A stretch of DNA of 64,000 bases, taken from Rhodopseudomonas telluris. GTDB taxonomy: Bacteria; Pseudomonadota; Alphaproteobacteria; Rhizobiales; Xanthobacteraceae. The position numbers and the translations under genes are program-made. Where the stretch lies: positions 992,001 through 1,056,000 of the forward strand of contig NZ_JBHLWM010000008.1 in NCBI RefSeq assembly GCF_042432815.1, given 5' to 3'. Below the pieces are notes generated by a model. It ran no database searches and had not been told where the DNA came from. It saw only the letters and a program-made list of their open reading frames with translations. Below, piece after piece: positions 57,448 through 64,000 of this stretch (position 1 is the stretch's first letter; each line of letters opens with the position of its first letter).

Positions 57448-57462
57448 GAACATATCGCGAAC
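57448..57462 (-). promoter_or_regulatory. LexA (SOS) box
   Basis: On the minus strand GTTC-GCGATAT-GTTC is a perfect match to the alphaproteobacterial LexA site GTTCN7GTTC. It ends 12 bp before the first ATG of the operon that holds the SRAP gene and dinB. Confidence 0.85.
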
Positions 57463-57618
57463 ATCCGTCGAGTCCGCACGTACGCTTCGCCGATTGTCTT
57501 AGTGCGGCACGAGCAAATCCCTCAAATCTGCAAGCAACCCGAAAGGGAATGTTGCGGGGCCATGTTCCATGGGTCCAAGGACGCAAAATTGACTTCTGCC
57601 TCCTCCCGGCCCATCGAG

Positions 57619-58416
57619 ATGAATCTCCTAAATCTGCAATCGACCGTGTGCGCGATTGGCGATGTCCACGGACGTTCTGACCTCCTGGAGTCTCTCATCA
57701 AGTTCATAGACGAGCATTCGGCCGAAACTCGTCGTTGCCCCCGTGTCTACTTCCTGGGCGACATCGTTGATCGCGGGCCGGACAGCCGTGGAGCGATGGA
57801 TATCGTATGCGAAACACTCAAGCGATGGCCGGAAAGCCGTTTGCTCCTGGGAAATCATGATTTCATGTTTCGTGATGCCTTGACGGAGCAGAGGTTCGTC
57901 GAAGATTGGTTTATGCGTGGAGCAGCGACCACGTTCACCTCGTATCTCGGGTACTCAGGCCGTTTCACGTTCGATCACCTCAACGAGATCAAAGAACGCT
58001 TTGAAAACCACTTGGAAGTCTTGCAATCAGCGTCGTTCAGCGAAGTTCTAGGGCGATATCTCTTCGTGCACGCCGGTATCGATCCGAACCGGCCAACCGA
58101 TGATCAGAAGCTAAGCGACCTGCTCCAAATTAGAGGACCGTTCTTGGATCACGTCGGCCGTCTCTCGCACGTCGTGGTTCACGGCCACTCGCCGTTAGCA
58201 CCGCCACTTCCCGTTGCGACTGAAAACCGAATTTCGTTGGATACCAATGCGGTGTATACTGACGTACTTACGATGGCGTTGATCGACACCGACAGCAATA
58301 GAATGGACTTCTATTCGACTGATCAGAGTGGTGCAGTGAGGGCAACAGCTCCTCTCCTCGTCGATAGAGGACTCGGCGTTGCCTGCAATTGTCCGACGCA
58401 TCAGAAGGTGTATTGA
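57619..58416 (+). CDS. PPP-type serine/threonine phosphatase-like metallophosphoesterase
   Basis: This 265-residue protein has the full PPP metal-binding set: GDVHGR (14-19), GDIVDRG (47-53), GNHD (78-81) and VVHGHSP with its histidine near 190. It resembles bacterial PrpA-type phosphatases and bis(5'-nucleosyl)-tetraphosphatases, and the motifs do not separate the two. The ATG at 57619 (MNLLNLQSTVCAIGDVHG) was chosen; the frame is open far upstream but crosses the LexA region antisense. Confidence 0.85.
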   Translation: MNLLNLQSTVCAIGDVHGRSDLLESLIKFIDEHSAETRRCPRVYFLGDIVDRGPDSRGAMDIVCETLKRWPESRLLLGNHDFMFRDALTEQRFVEDWFMRGAATTFTSYLGYSGRFTFDHLNEIKERFENHLEVLQSASFSEVLGRYLFVHAGIDPNRPTDDQKLSDLLQIRGPFLDHVGRLSHVVVHGHSPLAPPLPVATENRISLDTNAVYTDVLTMALIDTDSNRMDFYSTDQSGAVRATAPLLVDRGLGVACNCPTHQKVY

Positions 58417-58478
58417 ACACCATTGGCCGAAGGCATGCGTGGTGGGAAAGCTTGCCTTACAGACCTCTTCCAGACAAA

Positions 58479-58560
58479 AGCGGACGTCCGGCCTCTTTCG
58501 GACGTCTGCCGTTTGGCGCTTCTGACCCGAAGCCGACAACAGACGTTGCCCAGCCCCGGC
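58479..58560. repeat. short intergenic repeat unit (copy A)
   Basis: The stretch with AAAAGCGGACGTC and TTCTGACCCGAAG resembles dispersed noncoding repeats found in Bradyrhizobiaceae that encode spurious short frames. A related unit is at 60388-60440. Confidence 0.4.
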
Positions 58561-58566
58561 GTCAGC

Positions 58567-59046
58567 GCCAGTCGGTCGAGCGGTTCGGCTATGTCGATAA
58601 GCCGATCATCCAGCCGAACGGCCAGTTGATCGGCGGCGAGGGGCGCTTAGAAGCGCTCAGGCGGCTGGCCTGGGGTGTAGTTCAATGCCGCGTCGTCGCG
58701 GGCCTGAGCTCGGCCGCCTACAAGGCACTCGCGCTGGCGCTCAATCGCATCTCCAAAAATTCGGGCTGGGACGACGACGTTTTTGCGCGGGCTGCTCGTC
58801 GAAACCCAGGGCGACGGCGACAACCTGCTCGATCTCGGCTTCTCGCCCGGCGAACTGTCCAAGCTGCTCGACGAACTGGCCGAGTTGGAGGTTCGCGAAA
58901 TCGAGACCTGCCCGGTCGACGACGAATTCTGGATCAGCATCCGCGGGCCGCTCGTGCACCAGGCGCAGCTGCTCAAGGCGCTGCAGGACGCGATGAAGCC
59001 GTTCGACGGCGTCGCAGTCGAACTCGGGACAATCGGCACGAGCTGA
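58567..59046 (+). pseudogene. ParB-like domain and tail of a phage-type ParB/methylase protein, frameshifted
   Basis: The first 70 codons (SVERFGYVDKPIIQPNGQL, GEGRLEALRRLAWGVVQCRV, ending SGWDDDV) are a ParB-N-type domain without its start. At about 58782, in a run of five Ts, the frame jumps. The next frame (LLVETQGDGDNLLDLGFSP to GVAVELGTIGTS) continues the typical C-terminal part of phage ParB-like proteins. One T less would restore the frame. It is decayed. Confidence 0.8.
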
Positions 59047-59868
59047 TTACTTCGAAAACGCCCTGCAATCCAATTTTTCCATAGTCAGGAGGATTGGATC
59101 CGACAAATCCGGCTTCATTTCCGCGCGGTACTTGTTTACGAATCGGATCGCGAGTTCAGCACAGGTCTTAGCAATAGGATTGAAATAAACGGAGGCCTCT
59201 GTTCCTGTGCCACCGCTCTCGCCACGCCCAACTGCCGAAAGCTGCCCTTTCTTTTGGTAGAAAGACAACTGATCGAAATATTCTGACGGGATGGTTGCGA
59301 TCGAAAAATCCCGCGCGACTTCAAGCGAATGCAACTTATTGATGCCGGAAGATTTTGCCTCACTAAACTGATTTTGGACCGCTGCGTTTTGCGAATTTGA
59401 CCCTTGTGCGTTCTTGGGCAACGGCGCCTTCGGCTGAGACGGTGGAGCTAACGGCGCCCTAGGTATCTTTCTTGGAGCAATCGCCGTAGGTCCAATCTCA
59501 GGAATTCGATCGTCGAAAACGTTAGGAGGAGGCTTCTGATCATCTGCCCAATCTGGCAGCTTACTTGGAGTGACCGTGTTTCGGACTTTGTTCTCAACCA
59601 CGATCGAAATCATCTGAGTTTCTACCTTGTCGATCCTCTGTTCGAGCTTGCCGAGCTGATTGTTGCTAAGTGAAATGTTGTGACTGAGTTCATCGAGAGA
59701 AGACTGGCACCTTGATACAACGCCGCCAAAGCCAATCACTGCAATCACCGGCAGGATCGCCTTCCAGCCATTGCCGCCGAAAAAATTGGCTATCGACGCT
59801 GCGATATCCTTGTTCGCCTTCAGAGTATTGTCTTCACCGCCTTGAGTCGTATTTTCAGGCAATCGCAA
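59047..59868 (-). CDS. hypothetical membrane-anchored protein
   Basis: This 273-residue protein has one hydrophobic segment near residues 34-52 (GWKAILPVIAVIGFGGVV), a coiled-coil-like stretch (about 55-85, LSNNQLGKLEQRIDKVETQ), a Pro/Ala-rich linker (about 120-160) and a C-terminal domain ending DCRAFSK. It is AT-rich compared with its neighbours and inserted between fragments of one decayed phage-type gene set, suggesting recent arrival. No family is recognised. Confidence 0.6.
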   Translation of the reverse strand: MRLPENTTQGGEDNTLKANKDIAASIANFFGGNGWKAILPVIAVIGFGGVVSRCQSSLDELSHNISLSNNQLGKLEQRIDKVETQMISIVVENKVRNTVTPSKLPDWADDQKPPPNVFDDRIPEIGPTAIAPRKIPRAPLAPPSQPKAPLPKNAQGSNSQNAAVQNQFSEAKSSGINKLHSLEVARDFSIATIPSEYFDQLSFYQKKGQLSAVGRGESGGTGTEASVYFNPIAKTCAELAIRFVNKYRAEMKPDLSDPILLTMEKLDCRAFSK

Positions 59869-60061
59869 CCCCGAGTCAAAAATCCCGCGTTTCTAATAGT
59901 TTACCTATCCAAAATTTTGCGCGCCTATACAACGAATGGCGTAGGCGCTAGCTAAGCCAGTAGGCTGGAACTACGCAAAACATAGAAATTCTACAACAAC
60001 ATCAATCAACTATTGTGAGATCCGATATACGCTAATTCTGGGGCAAAGGTCGACAACAACG

Positions 60062-60345
60062 CCCCGCGCCGTCCGCGGCAAGGTCGCAATCCGACAGAAA
60101 GTCCTGGACGCGATCGTGCATGACGCTGCGGTGTTCGATGGCTTCGCCGGCTCCGGCGAGATGTTCTCGGCGGTCTGGCGTGAGGCCGCCCCTACACCGG
60201 CTGCGATCTCAAGCCGCAGCACGACGGTCGGCTGATGTACTGAGCCGACAACACCCGCGTGCTGCGCGTCATCGACCTCGGCAAGTTCACGATGTTCGAT
60301 TTCGACACACGGCTCGCCCTGGCACTCATGCTCAATAAGAGACGT
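60062..60345 (+). pseudogene. phage-type DNA/RNA methylase-like fragment with two lesions
   Basis: It reads KVLDAIVHDAAVFDGFAGSG, EMFSAVWREAA, then after a frameshift YTGCDLKPQHDGRLMY, a TGA, and ADNTRVLRVIDLGKFTMFDFD. The DGFAGSGEM segment is like a SAM-binding motif I. Both the frameshift near 60190 and the premature stop near 60238 inactivate it. Confidence 0.75.
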
Positions 60346-60747
60346 CCGCGTCAGACCGCTGCGAGACGTCAAGGCACTACTTCAATAGTCCGCTTCTGGC
60401 CCTTTGCGGCGCTCCGTCGAATGACCGCTTTCGGAGCATTTCCTCGCAAGAAAGTACAGAAGGCACGCTCCTGAGCCTAAGCTTCTGAACAGTCTGCGGC
60501 CCAGCTTGTCATCGTCGTGGCGAACGACCGGCCAAACAAAATCGTTAGCACCACGGCCCGCTCCTGCCATCTCAATCGACTGAATGCCCAGATGATTGGT
60601 TGGCTTGCCGAGTATCAGATCGCTCAGGCGAACCTGGAATACAGGCTCATTCACGGGTTCGTCTAGGTAATGTCGACATGGCCAGCACCCCACACAACTG
60701 CGTCGAACCGTGCCGCTTGCATCGCCGTCAAATTCGACACCACAATC
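60346..60747. other. 402-bp region, no gene recognised, holds a repeat unit
   Basis: Around 60388-60440 a unit similar to that at 58479 occurs (AGTCCGCTTCTGGCCCTTTGCGGC and ATGACCGCTTTCGG). The rest shows only short frames. Confidence 0.4.
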
Positions 60748-61224
60748 ATGCAGCCGTCGATTTACAGTTTGCTAATCGATGCGATGGTGTTCATGGATTC
60801 GGGATACAGAATGACCTACTCCCATATGGAAGTTACAGGCGACCTCTCTAGAAGCTTAGCCGAAGATCTCAACATTTATGGCAAGGTTATTGACATGGAG
60901 GTTGTCGATTTGCCCGCTGATAACAGGCACTTCGCCGTCGCGTTCGTAGCTTTGCGAATGCGTGAAATTCCATATCCAGTGGAGGGTGTAGTTTGCTTAC
61001 TCAAAAGCTATGGAGAGGCGACCCCAACCGAGTGTATGGTGGATACCGTTTTCGAGAGCGAAGGGCCTTCAGCTTGTTTCTGTCCAGACAGAATTCTTAA
61101 TCAACTGAGCCCAACCCAAGACATCGTCTCGTTATCATGGCGACAACGCTGCCGTGCGCTGCGTGACTGGGACAGTGAACGCTGGGCCGATGAATTGCTT
61201 GACGACCTTCCACAACTCTACTGA
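60748..61224 (+). CDS. hypothetical protein
   Basis: This 158-residue acidic protein begins MQPSIYSLLIDAMVFMDSGY. The C-terminal part (SWRQRCRALRDWDSERWADELLDDL) is helical and amphipathic. An upstream ATG at 60670 is possible but adds unconserved-looking residues. No domain is recognised. AT-rich base use suggests an acquired gene. Confidence 0.5.
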   Translation: MQPSIYSLLIDAMVFMDSGYRMTYSHMEVTGDLSRSLAEDLNIYGKVIDMEVVDLPADNRHFAVAFVALRMREIPYPVEGVVCLLKSYGEATPTECMVDTVFESEGPSACFCPDRILNQLSPTQDIVSLSWRQRCRALRDWDSERWADELLDDLPQLY

Positions 61225-61480
61225 GTTGAGCGGCTCTTGGGATTTAATACAGCTCGACTAGCCAGCTTCAATGCATAGTGCAGATGAGGATTGAACACAT
61301 ATTCGAGTGGTCAACAGCGATACTCCGCGGATCGCGCCAACTGGAATAGTGGGTCGCCCAGGTCCGCGGATTAGCGGCCAGCATCATCGTTCAACGCGCG
61401 AGCCGTGCCTCCCTCTTTTGAGCGCTTTCCCTGCCGTTTCGGATAGATCGGCATCGCTCGGATGCATCCCTCGAGATGCG

Positions 61481-62050
61481 TCAGTTTCTCATGACCTTGG
61501 TGCTTAACAGCCGATGCATGTCCCAGTGTCCGCCCTCCCTAGCCGCTTCAGTCTCCCGCCTCCTCGGCCGAACAAGCCATTCGTCGGTGTCCGGATTATA
61601 CAGTCCCGGCAGCCGCATATGATCGTTGATCGCCAAGAAGTCGGACACATTAACAGTTACCACTGTCGCATTCATGGCGATGGCGGTCGCCGCAATCTCA
61701 AGATCCCGCCCGATTCTTGCGGGATACTTACCCGGATTAGGCGCGAACACATTCTGTAGCTCTGGTACTATTGATAGATCAGTGAAAACATCGATGATGT
61801 GGTCGTTGAGCGCAATGATGCGCGGTCGCATCGCTAACAGGTTATCGAACCAATTGCTGAGAGCGTCTGCCCTAGCACTCTCGCCCTTCGAAGACAGGAT
61901 TTTGATCCCCCGCCGAATCTCAATCACTGTGCATTGTGCAACGCACCAGTTTCGCGGTCGTAGACGATGACACCAATCGAGCACCGATGGCGAAGGCCGA
62001 GGCTTGGAAAGGTTCGACAGGACGTTGGTATCGAGGAGGTAAAGGGGCAT
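61481..62050 (-). CDS. PIN-domain ribonuclease toxin (VapC-like)
   Basis: This 189-residue protein has the PIN acidic set: Asp7 (LLDTNVLS), Glu44 (TVIEIRRG), Asp116 (GRDLEIAATA) and Asp137 (VNVSDFLAI). VapC toxins cut tRNA or rRNA. The ATG at 62050 (MPLYLLDTNVLSNL) is correct because it places the first Asp at residue 7; the frame runs 14 codons upstream. No antitoxin directly precedes it on the same strand, though a Phd-like gene diverges to the right. Confidence 0.85.
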   Translation of the reverse strand: MPLYLLDTNVLSNLSKPRPSPSVLDWCHRLRPRNWCVAQCTVIEIRRGIKILSSKGESARADALSNWFDNLLAMRPRIIALNDHIIDVFTDLSIVPELQNVFAPNPGKYPARIGRDLEIAATAIAMNATVVTVNVSDFLAINDHMRLPGLYNPDTDEWLVRPRRRETEAAREGGHWDMHRLLSTKVMRN

Positions 62051-62191
62051 TCGGACCGCGAATCTCGGTTCCCGAATACCATCTTCCACCACGGCTTGAG
62101 AAATGGTTAACGATCTCTAACCCACCGCGCCCTTCCGCCCGCTTTTCTCGGATAAGGGTGGGAGAGCTCCGTTTATCCAACGAATCCTTTC

Positions 62192-62452
62192 GTGAAAGCC
62201 TCAGACGCTCTAATCTGCGTGGATTCGAGGGTTAGCCGCTTGAAAAGACCGCACCAGCACATGTGGACCGAAGCCGAGGCGGTTGCGAACCCGCGCAAAT
62301 TGTTTGAGGCCGTCTTGTCGGATGGACCACAACGAGTTCGTCTGCCGAACCAGGCAGACATTATCCTGACCCTCGAGCAATCTGACGAGGACGCGGAGAA
62401 GAGTCTGGCCGCCCTCCTCAAGCGCCCCAATTATCCGGAGGGCACGGATTAG
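62192..62452 (+). CDS. Phd/YefM-like antitoxin candidate
   Basis: This 86-residue protein (shorter if ATG at 62261) has WTEAEAVANPRKLFEAVLSDG followed by PQRVRLPNQADIILTLEQ, the strand-helix layout of Phd/YefM antitoxins. It is divergent from the PIN toxin gene, whereas real antitoxin genes usually precede the toxin on the same strand, so the pairing is uncertain. Confidence 0.5.
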   Translation: MKASDALICVDSRVSRLKRPHQHMWTEAEAVANPRKLFEAVLSDGPQRVRLPNQADIILTLEQSDEDAEKSLAALLKRPNYPEGTD

Positions 62453-62694
62453 GTAAGCGAACAGCGCTTGCTCGATAACTCACGAAGGCGACCACACTGC
62501 TAAGTCGCACCGGACCCGTTGGAATCGACTTCCCGCATAGATGACGTCATATACGGATTTAGGTCAGGGGAATGTCCCTCGATCGTCAACACCCCGCGTC
62601 TAAAGCTCGGCAGAACCACACCGTGCAGTCTTCGCAACTTCACCGAACGGAGGGATGCAGTTCGAGTATTCAATACTTCTCCGCTCTTGCAGCT

Positions 62695-63411
62695 TCAGGA
62701 GAATGCACCATTCATCTGATTTCTAGCCACTCCGAACACGGCCTTCTGTTGGCCCAGTTTCATGGCTTCCAAAGCCGTCTTTCCGCCGAGTTCGGGGTGT
62801 GCAGTCCTCAGGAATCGATAGACTAACCAGGGCTCCCTTCCGAGGACTTCGAACAGTTCGGATAATCCAGGCAACGGCATCCCGGCATCCGTAACTTGCC
62901 AACTCGGATATCTGACACCGCGGGTCGCCCCTTGCAGTCCAAGAATCTCGCCCCGCCCTCGCCTGACATTGACCGTCTCGTGCGAAGCTCCGATGAGAGC
63001 GCCGAAGTCGCTCCCGGTCAGCATGTCGTCGCCTTTCAGAATTTCTGCGATCTTGAACCTTCCGCGATCTCGGGCAGCTGACAACGATGCTTCCAATGAC
63101 GAGACATTCAACGAAGCAAGGGTGACGAGGCTGCCGATCGCTTTCGCGCTGCCGTCTGGCGACACCTCCACCGTGAAGCGAACGGGTTGACCGACCTTTT
63201 TGGCCTTCTTCGCTCCAGCTGAGTACCATTTGAAAAATTCGACGCTCACACACTTCTCGATCGATCTCGGATTCGTTTTCGCCGAGATCTTCTGCTTCTT
63301 TCTGGGGATGACGATTTGTGCGGTACCCATTCCTCCATCCGGGCTGACACGCACTTTTCTGCGCTTCTTCGTTGCGCTCACTGCGCGATCTCGTTCCCGT
63401 GTTTGCACCAT
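62695..63411 (-). CDS. MbcA/ParS/Xre-type antitoxin-like protein, no partner seen
   Basis: This 238-residue protein has a Lys-rich N-terminal half and a C-terminal half that resembles the Xre/MbcA/ParS (DUF2384) antitoxin fold. A helix-turn-helix-like LTGSDFGALIGASHETVNVRR is followed by PSWQVTDAGMPLPGLSELFE and HPELGGKTALEAMKLGQQKAV, which is close to the toxin-binding segment TP...LGG(R/K)TPLEAL. The usual RES-domain toxin partner is not visible next to it. Confidence 0.6.
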   Translation of the reverse strand: MVQTRERDRAVSATKKRRKVRVSPDGGMGTAQIVIPRKKQKISAKTNPRSIEKCVSVEFFKWYSAGAKKAKKVGQPVRFTVEVSPDGSAKAIGSLVTLASLNVSSLEASLSAARDRGRFKIAEILKGDDMLTGSDFGALIGASHETVNVRRGRGEILGLQGATRGVRYPSWQVTDAGMPLPGLSELFEVLGREPWLVYRFLRTAHPELGGKTALEAMKLGQQKAVFGVARNQMNGAFS

Positions 63412-63675
63412 AACGAACCTCCATCACTCGACATCGCATCGAACTGCAGGGTCGTCAAGTTCGTCAGGTTCACCAGATGATGCCAGTCGAGCTATCGCTC
63501 TCTACAGGCGGCCGAATATCGTCCTCGCCGTTGGGGCTGTCCGCCGAAGCGGACGGTCCATGCGCAGTCTGCTTCCGAAATGGTCACGCTTCCAGAACCT
63601 CATTCTTTCCGCAGCGAGAGACAATCGTGAGTGTTGTTACTGCGTATCTTGATTGAAGGTCTAGACAAATCTGGA

Positions 63676-64000
63676 TCACCACCTCCTCTTTCGCACCTTC
63701 TTTCTTGCATCAGAGGTCGTCGGTGTCTTTGGCGAAAGGTCTTCCGCCCTAATAAAATGGCCACGGAGCCATCCGAGCATGTAGCTTGACAGACCGGGGC
63801 GACCCCGACACCAAGAGATTACTGCGGTCAAGATTGGTATCCAATCGTCCTTCCGATGTTCAAGAAGAGCAGAAAGCCCAAGGCCGGTCGCTGCTTGGGC
63901 CTTTGGTTCAGGAAGAAATGACGTGGGCGGCCACAAGAATTCCAAGAATTCTTCGAATACTAACATATGAGACTGCATATCCGCGTTTGGACCAGCGAAC
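63676..64000 (-). CDS. hypothetical protein, possibly cut by the window edge
   Basis: The minus frame is open from 64000 to the stop at 63676, with possible starts at 63978 and 63966. The visible part (about 100 residues) is helical: FEEFLEFLWPPTSF, then DDWIPILTAVISWCRG, ending KKVRKRRW. No family is recognised. Confidence 0.45.
   Translation of the reverse strand, partial: FAGPNADMQSHMLVFEEFLEFLWPPTSFLPEPKAQAATGLGLSALLEHRKDDWIPILTAVISWCRGRPGLSSYMLGWLRGHFIRAEDLSPKTPTTSDARKKVRKRRW

Larger units (their letters stand above)
35360..64000. other. accessory defence/toxin island (left boundary near 35,360; right end outside window)
   Basis: From here on the gene content changes from housekeeping to toxin-antitoxin, antiphage and gene-fragment material. 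Strand changes often, AT content rises in places (for example 36,000, 46,700 and 59,900) and spacers are long. No tRNA or integrase is visible at the left border, so the mode of insertion is unknown. Confidence 0.7.

Noticed and set aside
58195..58539. Minus-strand 114-codon frame starting MSASGQKRQTADVRKRPD
   Set aside because: Typical spurious frame from a dispersed noncoding repeat, overlapping the phosphatase gene.

Overview
The window comes from an alphaproteobacterium of the Nitrobacteraceae (Bradyrhizobium/Rhodopseudomonas group), most like Rhodopseudomonas palustris. The grounds are a 14-subunit-type complex I operon, the order tig-clpP-clpX-lon-hup followed by nuo, a glnB-glnA pair, a B12-dependent ribonucleotide reductase, high GC with strong codon bias, and a palindromic repeat of the type common in that family. 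This assignment is inferred from gene content and order.

Bases 1-35,250 are core chromosome. The minus strand carries nuoH-G-F-[54-aa membrane protein]-E-[FkbM methyltransferase]-D-C-B-A (the rest of nuo lies beyond the left edge). It is followed by a small membrane protein, tRNA-Asp, an HU-type protein, peptidase T, an RND-pump remnant, a small secreted protein, tRNA-Val, a GFA-domain protein, and the protein-quality-control block lon, clpX, clpP, tig. Next come tRNA-Leu, a multicopper-oxidase-fold protein that has lost most copper ligands, the NAD(P)HX repair enzyme nnr, glnB-glnA, a hypothetical protein, an amidase, a 2-hydroxyacid dehydrogenase, a DMT-family exporter and nrdJ. The nrdJ gene has a candidate tandem NrdR operator and a strong terminator.

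Bases 35,250-64,000 are an accessory region with patchy base composition, gene remnants and many defence or toxin genes: hipBA; a ComEC-like MBL hydrolase; a PD-(D/E)XK protein; a four-gene operon encoding an MBL hydrolase, an E2-E1-JAB triple fusion, a four-TM membrane protein and a zinc-ribbon protein; an IS481-type transposase fragment; a helicase C-terminal fragment; an Rpn-like nuclease; a complete QatABCD antiphage operon; a LexA-controlled operon of two small zinc-ribbon proteins, an SRAP protein and dinB; a PPP-type phosphatase; decayed phage-type ParB/methylase genes; a VapC PIN toxin with a divergent Phd-like gene; and an Xre/MbcA-like protein.

The best candidate for an under-described system is the minus-strand operon at 40,477-46,619. 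It has all the catalytic parts of ubiquitin-like conjugation and removal (E2 Cys111, E1 Cys555 and a JAMM protease in one chain). It is paired with an MBL hydrolase and a membrane protein that could be an effector. No CD-NTase and no ubiquitin-like protein is visible, so it is not an ordinary type II CBASS locus or a Bil operon. Other useful points are the perfect LexA box in front of the dinB-SRAP operon, the FkbM methyltransferase translationally coupled inside the nuo operon, and the 31-bp-spaced NrdR-like boxes before nrdJ.
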